A stretch of DNA of 7,531 nt. Source: Angelakisella sp. GTDB taxonomy: Bacteria; Bacillota; Clostridia; Oscillospirales; Ruminococcaceae. The DNA lies in assembly GCA_022794295.1 (NCBI GenBank), contig JAAWEO010000096.1, positions 1 through 7,531 on the forward strand. Reading direction: 5' to 3'. Numbering within the stretch: the stretch's first letter is position 1; the number at the start of each line of letters is the position of its first letter. A model generated the notes under the pieces. The model saw only the letters and a list, made by a program, of their open reading frames with translations. It did no database searches and had not been told where the DNA came from. This document shows positions 1 through 6,046 of this stretch, piece by piece. A program made the position numbers and the translations under genes.

Positions 1-620
1 AGAACAGCGGGGTTTCCGCCACCCGCAACGCCGCCATCGACAGGGCCCGGGGGGAGTTCCTCCAGTTTGTGGATGCCGACGACCGGGTGGCTATGGAGGC
101 CACCCAGCTGCTGGTGGAGCGGGCCCAGCGGACCCGGGCTGATATGGTCATCTGCCACTATTACCGGGTCACCGGCAAAAAGCGGAAAAGCGTTCACGGT
201 TTTTTGGAGACCGACAAGGTGCTTTCCCAGCAGGAGTTTGCCGTCCAGCTTATGGAGGAGCCCTCCAGCTTTTACTACGGGGTGATGTGGAACAAGCTCT
301 ACCGCACTGCCATCATCCAGGAGCACGGCATCCGGTGCAGCGAGGAGCTGGGGTGGAGCGAAGACTTTCTCTTTAACCTGGAATATATCCGGTACTGCCA
401 AAGCTTTGCCTCGGTTCAGCTGCCCCTGTACTACTATTTTAAAAACAAAAAGGGCATTACCTCCACCAGCTTTGGTCTGACAAAGCTTCCCCGGACCATC
501 GAGACCAAGCTGAACCTCTTTGAATTCTACAAGGAATTGTATACTGAGATAGGATTATACGAACGGTATAAGCTCCAGATCCACAAATATCTCATTGACG
601 TTGCCAGTGATAAGGACTGA
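1..620 (+). CDS. Glycosyltransferase family 2, 5'-truncated
   Basis: C-terminal 205 residues of a GT-A fold, family 2 glycosyltransferase. The reading frame is open from the window edge (first full codon at 3), so the true start is upstream and the N-terminal nucleotide-sugar strand is missing. Visible motifs: NSGVSATRNAAI, then the A.GEFLQFVDADD block holding the metal/nucleotide-binding D-x-D (residues 24-27 of the visible part). Further on, GWSEDFLFNLEYI carries the acidic pair usually assigned to the catalytic base. Such enzymes transfer a sugar from a nucleotide-sugar to a glycan or lipid carrier at the inner face of the membrane, usually for capsule, exopolysaccharide or teichoic-type polymers. 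The acceptor and sugar cannot be read from the sequence. No transmembrane segment is visible in the part present. No terminator separates it from the regulator 15 bases downstream, so read-through is likely, although no functional link is obvious. Confidence 0.9.
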   Translation, partial: NSGVSATRNAAIDRARGEFLQFVDADDRVAMEATQLLVERAQRTRADMVICHYYRVTGKKRKSVHGFLETDKVLSQQEFAVQLMEEPSSFYYGVMWNKLYRTAIIQEHGIRCSEELGWSEDFLFNLEYIRYCQSFASVQLPLYYYFKNKKGITSTSFGLTKLPRTIETKLNLFEFYKELYTEIGLYERYKLQIHKYLIDVASDKD

Positions 621-635
621 GGGAGGACTTTCCCC

Positions 636-1628
636 ATGAGCGGCAGAGGCTACGATCTGAAGACCATTTTGAACATCCCCCTGTTTGAGACACTCCAGGA
701 CATGATCGCCAAAACCACCGGCACCGCCATTATCACGGTGGATTATAAGGGGATCCCGGTCACCCGCCACAGCTGCCGGACCGAGTTTTGTACCGTGATA
801 CGGGAAAACCCGGTGTCCCGCAAGCGGTGCTTCCGCTGTGATGCCCTGGCGGGGCTGGAGGCGGTGCGGCTGAACAGCCCCTTCATCTATCTGTGCCACT
901 GCGGCATTGTGGACGCGGCGGTGCCGGTGGTGGTAGGGGACCGCTACCTGGGGGCGGTGATGTTCGGGGAGGTGCGCCTTTCGGACAACAGCGCCGACGT
1001 GAAGGTGGAGCGGCTGGTGGGGGAGATCACCTCGCTGCAGCAGGAGGATGGGGAACAGGCCCGGGAGCTGATGGAAAAGTACGAGCGCATTCCCAAAATG
1101 GAGTACAGCCGCGTGGTGGAGACCGCCCAGCTGCTGGAGGCCATTGTCCGCTACATCGTCTGCCAGGCCATCGACCGCCGCAGCCAGACCCTGACCTACG
1201 AGTGGATGCTTTCTGCCAAGGACCAGCGGAGCTTTTTGCAGGCCCCTGTGGATATTCAGGAATTGCAGGAGCAGCAGGAAACGGCGATGGTGGACCGGGA
1301 GCTGGCCGGCAGCCCGGTTTACCCGGCCATCCGCTACCTGACGACCCACCGCCAGGAGCGGGTCACCATGGCGGACATGGCCCGGCTCTGCCACCTGACC
1401 CCCAGCTACTTCTGCCGCATTTTCTCCCGGGCCACCGGGGAGACCTTTACCGACTATGTAAACCACCAAAAGGTTGCCTGGGGGAAGGAAATGCTCCGGG
1501 ACCCCAGCATTACCGTCAGTCAGATCGCCGCCGAGCTGGGGTACCTGGACACCAGCTATTTCATCCGGGTCTTTAAGAAATACGAGGGGGTCACCCCCCT
1601 GGTTTACCGTCAGCATAAGCACCGGTGA
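636..1628 (+). CDS. AraC-family regulator with PocR sensory domain
   Basis: A 330-residue cytoplasmic transcription factor. Residues about 10-175 match the PocR ligand-binding domain: C47, C52, the CFRCDALAGLEA segment (C65, C68), then YLCHCGIVDAAVPVVVGDRYLGAVMFGEVRL (C87, C89). The last 105 residues are an AraC/XylS DNA-binding domain with two helix-turn-helix units: VTMADMARLCHLTPSYFCRIF (about 243-263) and ITVSQIAAELGYLDTSYFIRVFKKY (about 292-316). The family founder, Salmonella PocR, activates propanediol and cobalamin genes, and the domain is thought to bind small diols or similar compounds; here the ligand is inferred, not shown. The start at 636 is supported by GGGAGGA at 621-627 with 8-base spacing. 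The gene lies ahead of a hydrolase and glpK, so control of those genes is plausible. The clustered cysteines could bind a metal or sense redox state, and are worth noting. Confidence 0.88.
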   Translation: MSGRGYDLKTILNIPLFETLQDMIAKTTGTAIITVDYKGIPVTRHSCRTEFCTVIRENPVSRKRCFRCDALAGLEAVRLNSPFIYLCHCGIVDAAVPVVVGDRYLGAVMFGEVRLSDNSADVKVERLVGEITSLQQEDGEQARELMEKYERIPKMEYSRVVETAQLLEAIVRYIVCQAIDRRSQTLTYEWMLSAKDQRSFLQAPVDIQELQEQQETAMVDRELAGSPVYPAIRYLTTHRQERVTMADMARLCHLTPSYFCRIFSRATGETFTDYVNHQKVAWGKEMLRDPSITVSQIAAELGYLDTSYFIRVFKKYEGVTPLVYRQHKHR

Positions 1629-1893
1629 CCGGAAAACTGCAAAAAGAAGGGGGAGGGAGGGAAAAATGAAATTTCTCTGTTATGACCAAATAGACAATTT
1701 CTTTTTTGTTTAAAATAATTTTTTGTCAAAATCGAATCATAAGATTGTGCCAAAAGACAAGAAAGTGCAACAATTTTTTCCTAATTCAGAAAATTTTTCT
1801 GAATTGTCTTTTTCTTGACTTTTCGATACCATGGAGTTGGGCCGCAGGGAACGCCAAAAAGAAGCGGCCAGACCTGGAAAGGAGAGTAGTGGC
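1629..1893 (+). promoter_or_regulatory. AT-rich regulatory gap with AGACAA repeats
   Basis: Gap of 265 bases between the regulator and the hydrolase. From about 1665 to 1830 it is sharply AT-rich against GC-rich neighbours, as expected for a promoter/operator region. It holds AGACAA at 1692-1697 and 1755-1760, TTGTCA at 1723-1728 and TTGTCT at 1804-1809, that is, four copies of one element in alternating orientation, plus the palindrome at 1783-1805. A TTGACT resembling a -35 box lies at 1815-1820 but has no good -10 at the right distance. TAAAAT at 1711-1716 resembles a -10 box but lacks a well-spaced -35. No single promoter can therefore be named. Binding by the neighbouring AraC/PocR protein is inference. 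Confidence 0.5.
1783..1805. repeat. Perfect 23-base palindrome upstream of hydrolase
   Basis: Arms AATTCAGAAAA (1783-1793) and TTTTCTGAATT (1795-1805) are exact reverse complements around one central base. The symmetry suits a dimeric regulator's operator. It could also fold as a 7-base stem followed by a T-rich stretch (1807-1816) and act as a weak terminator for the upstream regulator gene, but the stem is AT-rich and would be poor at that. It ends about 70 bases before the hydrolase Shine-Dalgarno site. Confidence 0.6.
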
Positions 1894-3780
1894 ATGAAAA
1901 AGAAAAGGGACGCGAAGTTCTGGATCGCCGTCGCACTGGTGCTCTGTCTGATCAGCTCCGTAGGCGCGGCCATCGCCCAATCGGCAGGAGGAAAAATCCA
2001 ATACCATGATGTCACCCTGGTGGGAGACAGCGGCCATGAGCTGGATGCCCTGCTGCTGATCCCGGAAAACGCCACCCCGGAAACCCCCGCCCCGGCCATT
2101 GTGTGCAGCCACGGCTGGTACAACAACCGGGAGATGCAGGACCTGAACTATGTGGAGTATGCTCGCCGGGGGTTTGTGGTCATGTCCATCAGCATGTATG
2201 GCCACGGCGATTCGGAGCCCCTGCCCAACGGCACCTGGTGGGATGACGAGAACAACGCCAACGGCCTGTATGACGCCGTCAAGTACCTGACCCGGCTGAA
2301 TGTGGTGGACCCCAGCCGCATTGGGATTACCGGACACTCCAATGGTGCCCAGGCCTGCCGTGAGGCGGTCTTCCAGGATGACGACGAGTTGATTGCCGCC
2401 GTGCTGCTGGTCTGCAACGACGCTATTTACACCGTGGAGAATACCGCCATAGCCGGCACTGGCATCCGCCGGCGGTATAACCCCTACAACGACACCTACT
2501 ACAATATGTTCGGGGACCGGGACGCCGGGATTGTCGCCTGCAAATACGATGAATTCATGCACGGCGTGATGAAAGAGGACGGGGAGGGCTACTATTCCCC
2601 TGTGGAATACATCGACCACGCCACCGCCCAGTCTTTCCTCCATTTCGGCAAGGACCCCACCGGGCTGGAAAAGCGCACCAGCTATACCTACTACACCGAA
2701 GCTGTAGATGGCACCGAGGCCATCCGGGCCATCTTTGACCCCGCTATCACGCACCCCTGGGCGCATTTTTCCAAGGGCGTGGTGGAAAACAGTGTAGAGT
2801 TTTTCGACAAAGCACTGGACGCCCCCATCAAGCTGGCCCCCAATGACCAGCTGTGGCAGGTGAAGGCAGCCTTTAACGGCCTGGGCCTGGTTGGCTTTAT
2901 GATGTTCGCCATCTACCTGGCCATCGCCCTGAGCGAGACCAAGTACTTTGCGGCGGTAAAGGGCAAGGGTCCCGTAGAGCCTCTGCCTGCACCCACCGGC
3001 AAGGGCAAGGTGTGGTTCTATGGCGGCAGCATTGCCTGCGTCATCTTCTCCCTGGTGTGGTACAGCTTTACCTATACCTGGTGCAACAACAACCGCCCCG
3101 CCTTCCTGCCCCAGTTCGCCACCTTCTACATCGGTCTGTGGACCCTGATGTGCGGCCTGTTTATGCTGCTGGTCCTTTTTGTTACCTACAAGAGCTATAG
3201 CAAGCAGAACGGTCTTGACCTGGCAAAGCGGGGAGTTGCCATCAGCGGGGCGCGGCTCTGGAAGACCATTCTCCTTTCCCTGCTTGTAGCGGCTGCTTCC
3301 TATGCCATTGTGTTTGTTTCCGACTGGCTGTTCCTCACCGACTACCGCCTGTGGTGTTTTGCCACCCTGCGGGCCTTTAATCCCGAAAAGCTCAGCATCA
3401 TTCTGCGCTACCTGCCCTTCTGGCTGGTGTACTACATTGTTCTTTCTGTTGCCACCAACGGCTTCAACTTTATAAAAATGGGCAAGGATGGTTGGGGCAG
3501 CACCCTTCTGCAAATGTTCTTCGTCTTCATCGGTCCGGAAATTTACATCTTTGCCCAGCTGATCCCCTTCTTTACCACCGGGTATATGCTCTGTGAGATT
3601 TCGCCCATTGGAGCCAGCATTACCGCCATCTGGATGTATCCCATTGTTTTGATTCTTCCTCTTGCGGTATTTGTTTGCAGCAAAATTTACCGTGCAACCA
3701 AAAACCCCTACATCGGCGGTATTATTATGGGCATTCTGGCCTGCACCATGTCGGTCACCAATACGTTGACTCTCGGTTAA
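1894..3780 (+). CDS. Membrane-anchored alpha/beta hydrolase with polytopic C-terminal domain
   Basis: A 628-residue two-part protein. Residues 1-7 are lysine/arginine-rich and 9-29 form a hydrophobic signal anchor, which puts the next domain outside the membrane. Residues about 38-310 are an alpha/beta-hydrolase: the CSHGW oxyanion segment (71-75), the GHSNG nucleophile elbow with Ser149, and a late THPWAHF segment supplying the probable catalytic His (H287 or H291). The acid residue is not clear. Residues about 328-626 hold roughly eight hydrophobic helices (near 328-346, 375-395, 409-431, 456-481, 503-523, 537-562, 573-598, 606-626). Function is best described as an extracytoplasmic esterase/peptidase-like hydrolase of unknown substrate; the membrane part has no motif I recognise and no NPA boxes of a glycerol facilitator. 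The start at 1894 is preferred over in-frame 1831 because GGAAAGGAG lies at 1876-1884 with 9-base spacing and the protein then begins with a normal signal anchor. A lipid- or glycerol-ester substrate is inferred only from glpK next door. Confidence 0.8.
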   Translation: MKKKRDAKFWIAVALVLCLISSVGAAIAQSAGGKIQYHDVTLVGDSGHELDALLLIPENATPETPAPAIVCSHGWYNNREMQDLNYVEYARRGFVVMSISMYGHGDSEPLPNGTWWDDENNANGLYDAVKYLTRLNVVDPSRIGITGHSNGAQACREAVFQDDDELIAAVLLVCNDAIYTVENTAIAGTGIRRRYNPYNDTYYNMFGDRDAGIVACKYDEFMHGVMKEDGEGYYSPVEYIDHATAQSFLHFGKDPTGLEKRTSYTYYTEAVDGTEAIRAIFDPAITHPWAHFSKGVVENSVEFFDKALDAPIKLAPNDQLWQVKAAFNGLGLVGFMMFAIYLAIALSETKYFAAVKGKGPVEPLPAPTGKGKVWFYGGSIACVIFSLVWYSFTYTWCNNNRPAFLPQFATFYIGLWTLMCGLFMLLVLFVTYKSYSKQNGLDLAKRGVAISGARLWKTILLSLLVAAASYAIVFVSDWLFLTDYRLWCFATLRAFNPEKLSIILRYLPFWLVYYIVLSVATNGFNFIKMGKDGWGSTLLQMFFVFIGPEIYIFAQLIPFFTTGYMLCEISPIGASITAIWMYPIVLILPLAVFVCSKIYRATKNPYIGGIIMGILACTMSVTNTLTLG

Positions 3781-3813
3781 GGCCATCGCCATAATGGCAT
3801 AGCGATCCGTTTT

Positions 3814-3856
3814 CCCTGCGCCGCACCCCCATTTTTTCGGAGGCTGCGGCGCAGGG
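3814..3856 (+). other. GC-rich stem-loop between hydrolase and glpK
   Basis: Exact 12-base arms CCCTGCGCCGCA (3814-3825) and TGCGGCGCAGGG (3845-3856) enclose a 19-base loop that itself contains six T. There is no T-tract after the stem on either strand, so this is not a standard intrinsic terminator. It may stabilise or process the hydrolase-glpK transcript, pause RNA polymerase, or act as part of an attenuator. A smaller symmetric element (GCCATAATGGC, 3788-3798) lies just upstream. Confidence 0.6.
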
Positions 3857-3873
3857 TGTTCCGGCATCTGTGC

Positions 3874-3889
3874 TGTTTTCCAGAAAACA
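3874..3889. promoter_or_regulatory. Palindromic candidate operator before glpK
   Basis: TGTTTTC and GAAAACA (3874-3880, 3883-3889) are exact inverted repeats around CA, ending 18 bases before the glpK start and just ahead of its Shine-Dalgarno site (AAGGGG, 3896-3901). Size and symmetry fit a repressor operator. It does not match the CcpA cre pattern (no central CG), so simple catabolite control through this site is not supported. As RNA, the 2-base loop is too tight for full pairing. Confidence 0.45.
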
Positions 3890-3907
3890 TCATGAAAGGG
3901 GCCGCTT

Positions 3908-5404
3908 ATGAGTAACCAAAAGCAGTACATCATCGCCCTGGACCAGGGCACCACCAGCTCCCGGGCTATCCTCTTTGACCGCAGCCAAAATATCGTGGGA
4001 CTGGCCCAAAAGGAGTTTACCCAGCACTACCCCCACCCCGGCTGGGTGGAGCATGACCCCATGGAGATCTATTCCTCCCAGTACGGGGTGCTGATGGAGG
4101 TGCTGGCCCAGAGCGGCATTGATGCCCGGGAGCTGGCCGGCATTGGCATCACCAACCAGCGGGAGACCACCATCGTCTGGGAAAAGGAAACCGGGCGGCC
4201 TGTCTGCAACGCCATCGTCTGGCAGTGCCGCCGCACGGCGCCCCTGTGCCGTGACCTTTTGGCGGACAAGGAGCTTACCGCCTACATCAAGGAGAACACC
4301 GGCCTTTTGGTGGACGCCTATTTTTCCGGCACCAAGCTGCGGTGGATCCTGGACAATGTCTCTGGGGTCCGGGAGCGGGCGGAGAGGGGGGAGCTCCTTT
4401 TTGGCACGGTGGACACTTGGCTGATCTGGAAGCTGACCGGCGGACGGGTCCATGTCACCGACTACACCAACGCCAGCCGCACCATGCTTTATAATATCCG
4501 GGAGCTGCGCTGGGACGAGCGGATCTGCAAGGCCCTGGACATCCCCATGGGGATGCTGCCGGAGGTGCGGGGGTGCAGCGAGGTTTACGGCACGGCGAAC
4601 CTGCAGGGGGTGGAGGTGCCGGTGGCCGGATGCGCCGGGGACCAGCAGGCGGCCCTGTTCGGCCAGACCTGCTTTGAGGCCGGGGACGCCAAAAACACCT
4701 ATGGCACCGGATGCTTTCTGCTGATGAACACCGGGGAGCGGATGATCCAAAGCAAAAACGGCCTGCTGACCACCATTGCCATGGGCCGTGAAGGAAAGGT
4801 CCAGTACTGCCTGGAGGGGAGCATCTTTGTAGGCGGCGCGGTGGTCCAGTGGCTCCGGGACGAGATGCACCTGATCACCGACAGCAGCGACAGCGAATAT
4901 TTTGCCACCCGGGTGCCGGACAACGGCGGGGTCTACCTGGTGCCGGCCTTTACCGGTCTGGGGGCCCCCCACTGGGATATGTATGCCCGGGGCTCCATTT
5001 TGGGGCTGACCCGGGGGACCGGGAGGAACCATATCATCCGGGCGGCCCTGGAGGCCATCGCCTACCAGACCCGGGATGTGCTGGAGGCCATGGAGCAGGA
5101 CACCGGGATCCATCTGCGGGAGCTGCGGGTGGATGGCGGGGCCTCGGCCAACAACTTCCTGATGCAGTTCCAGTCGGACATTATGGGGTGTGCCATCCGC
5201 AGGCCCATGATCCGGGAGACCACCGCCCTGGGGGCGGCCTACCTGGCGGGACTGGCAACAGGGGTATGGAGCGACCTGGACGACATCCGGGCCCAGTGGA
5301 CCCTGGACCAGGTGTATCAGCCGGACATGGCGCCGGAGGACCGGGAGCGTCTGCTGGCAGGCTGGCAGAAGGCGGTACAGCGGGCCTCGGCCTGGGCGGA
5401 GTAG
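3908..5404 (+). CDS. glpK: Glycerol kinase
   Basis: Complete 498-residue cytoplasmic glycerol kinase (FGGY family) that converts glycerol and ATP to sn-glycerol 3-phosphate, for entry into glycolysis or phospholipid synthesis. The N-terminal phosphate-binding motif is ALDQGTTSSRAILFD (10-24). GITNQRETT (80-88) and IVWQCRRT (103-110) follow. YFSGTKLRWILDN (138-150) is an FGGY signature. GDQQAALFGQ (244-253) holds the catalytic Asp245, the same number as in the E. coli enzyme. NTYGTGCFLLMNTG (263-276) and VDGGASANNFLMQFQSDI (408-425) complete the ATP-side domain. Length is normal for the family. The loop before the catalytic Asp (about 226-237, VYGTANLQGVEV) lacks the histidine that HPr phosphorylates in enterococcal-type GlpK, and also lacks the GGTR fructose-bisphosphate site of E. 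coli, so regulation is probably different. No glpF or glpD is visible in the window. Transcription may come from the hydrolase promoter or from the 127-base gap. Confidence 0.97.
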   Translation: MSNQKQYIIALDQGTTSSRAILFDRSQNIVGLAQKEFTQHYPHPGWVEHDPMEIYSSQYGVLMEVLAQSGIDARELAGIGITNQRETTIVWEKETGRPVCNAIVWQCRRTAPLCRDLLADKELTAYIKENTGLLVDAYFSGTKLRWILDNVSGVRERAERGELLFGTVDTWLIWKLTGGRVHVTDYTNASRTMLYNIRELRWDERICKALDIPMGMLPEVRGCSEVYGTANLQGVEVPVAGCAGDQQAALFGQTCFEAGDAKNTYGTGCFLLMNTGERMIQSKNGLLTTIAMGREGKVQYCLEGSIFVGGAVVQWLRDEMHLITDSSDSEYFATRVPDNGGVYLVPAFTGLGAPHWDMYARGSILGLTRGTGRNHIIRAALEAIAYQTRDVLEAMEQDTGIHLRELRVDGGASANNFLMQFQSDIMGCAIRRPMIRETTALGAAYLAGLATGVWSDLDDIRAQWTLDQVYQPDMAPEDRERLLAGWQKAVQRASAWAE

Positions 5405-5463
5405 CGCAAGAAAGAGAAAAAGCGGAAAACAGGGCACGGAGTCGATTAAAGCCGGTTCCGGCG

Positions 5464-5516
5464 AAAAAAGGAATCCTATGGGGAGTACAGCGGGCTCCCC
5501 ATAGGATTCCTTTTTT
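5464..5516 (+). terminator. Strong bidirectional intrinsic terminator after glpK
   Basis: Perfect 22-base arms (5464-5485 and 5495-5516) with a 9-base loop TACAGCGGG. The left arm begins with six A and the right arm ends with six T, so the hairpin can terminate transcription from either strand. It lies 60 bases after the glpK stop and separates the metabolic genes from the phage module. A short palindrome GCCGGTTCCGGC (5451-5462) sits just before it. Confidence 0.93.
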
Positions 5517-5544
5517 GTGCCGTAAGGGGGAGGTCCCGGTTTGG

Positions 5545-5572
5545 GGGGCGGAGTGATCCGCCCCTCTTTTTT
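5545..5572 (+). terminator. Second intrinsic terminator
   Basis: Stem GGGGCGGA (5545-5552) / TCCGCCCC (5557-5564) with the tetraloop GTGA, followed directly by TCTTTTTT (5565-5572). It has classical form for + strand termination and stands in tandem with the hairpin 29 bases upstream, giving tight insulation ahead of the phage genes. Confidence 0.85.
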
Positions 5573-5601
5573 GCCCTTTTTGGGGGGGAAGGGGGCGCAA
5601 A

Positions 5602-5610
5602 TGTTAATAT
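5602..5610 (+). promoter_or_regulatory. Candidate extended -10 promoter for the packaging genes
   Basis: TGTTAATAT has the extended -10 form TGnTAATAT, with the -10 hexamer at 5605-5610, in a short AT-rich island right after the tandem terminators. No good -35 box is seen upstream (the sequence there is G-rich), which extended -10 promoters can tolerate. Transcription from here would give a leader of about 70 bases that includes the GCACAA repeats before the terminase small-subunit gene. Confidence 0.4.
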
Positions 5611-5628
5611 TTTGTAAATGTTTGTGTG

Positions 5629-5651
5629 ATTGTGCACAAAAATGGCACAAT
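5629..5651. promoter_or_regulatory. GCACAA inverted and direct repeats, candidate operator
   Basis: ATTGTGC (5629-5635) and GCACAAT (5645-5651) form a 7-base inverted repeat. Inside it TTGTGCACAA (5630-5639) is a perfect 10-base palindrome. The two GCACAA copies (5634-5639, 5645-5650) are 11 bases apart start to start, one helical turn. Placed just downstream of the candidate promoter, this fits a repressor site for the packaging operon. The binding protein is not in the window. Confidence 0.45.
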
Positions 5652-5689
5652 TCGGGGGGGATTGGACGGTAGGGTGAGAGGTGATGGAG

Positions 5690-6046
5690 ATGAGCGGACG
5701 AAAGAAAAGAACCCCCTGGGAGGAGCTCCGGGAGGCGGTGGCAGAGGGATACCGGCGGCTGGCCTTCGGGCCGGTGGGGGATGTGGTGCGGCTGATGATG
5801 GCGGAGGAGGGGGAGGCCATCAATTACGGGGAGCTGGACCTTTTTGGGGTGGCGGAGATGAAGCGGGGGAAGGGGACCATGGAGGTGAAGCTTGCCAGCA
5901 GGCTGGAGGCCCTGGACCGGTTGGCCCAGCTTTGCCGTGAGGAGCACGGGGGCGGGGAGGACGCCTTTTACAAGGCATTGAGCCAGGGGGCCCGCGAGCT
6001 TTACCACAGGGAGGGGGAAAGGGATGGCACAAAAACAGAGGGCTGA
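5690..6046 (+). CDS. Probable phage terminase small subunit
   Basis: A 118-residue protein that would recognise phage DNA and recruit the large subunit to start packaging. The call rests on position directly before, and overlapping, a clear terminase large subunit, and on features I associate with small subunits: an N-terminal basic stretch (MSGRKKRTPWEEL), the helix-rich AYRRLA-like segment YRRLAFGPVGDVVRLMM, and the central LDLFGVAEMKRGKGTMEVKLASRLEALDRLAQL. The last resembles the EIK...KvKf.DrlkALe.L region seen in Gram-positive terminase small subunits. The start at 5690 is preferred because GAGGTGAT (5678-5685) pairs well with 16S rRNA and puts GAGG 8 bases upstream; GTG 5681 and ATG 5684 are in-frame alternatives that would lie inside this site. 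The C-terminus is charged and probably flexible. If this identification is wrong, it is still a phage packaging-module protein by context. Confidence 0.68.
   Translation: MSGRKKRTPWEELREAVAEGYRRLAFGPVGDVVRLMMAEEGEAINYGELDLFGVAEMKRGKGTMEVKLASRLEALDRLAQLCREEHGGGEDAFYKALSQGARELYHREGERDGTKTEG

Noticed and set aside
537..572. Promoter-like AT-rich stretch at the end of the glycosyltransferase gene (TTGTAT, TATAAG)
   Set aside because: The boxes are 24 bases apart, and no better-spaced -10 is present. Not enough to call a promoter for the regulator.
555..1622. 355-codon open frame on the - strand opposite the regulator gene
   Set aside because: Composition is Gly/Leu/His-rich with no domain signature. 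It exists because G/C-ending codons on the + strand leave few stops in this antisense frame.
1815..1843. TTGACT as a -35 box
   Set aside because: At 17-base spacing the -10 position reads TGGGCC, far from consensus.
1831..1893. 21-residue N-terminal extension of the hydrolase from ATG 1831
   Set aside because: The extension is charged and would precede the signal anchor. ATG 1894 has a good ribosome site with 9-base spacing.
1706..1897. 63-codon frame in the AT-rich gap before the hydrolase
   Set aside because: No Shine-Dalgarno site, and its sequence reflects AT-rich regulatory DNA containing the palindrome.
1786..3954. 722-codon open frame on the - strand opposite the hydrolase
   Set aside because: No recognisable motifs, and it crosses an AT-rich gap and the glpK start. 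The + strand protein has clear catalytic and membrane features.
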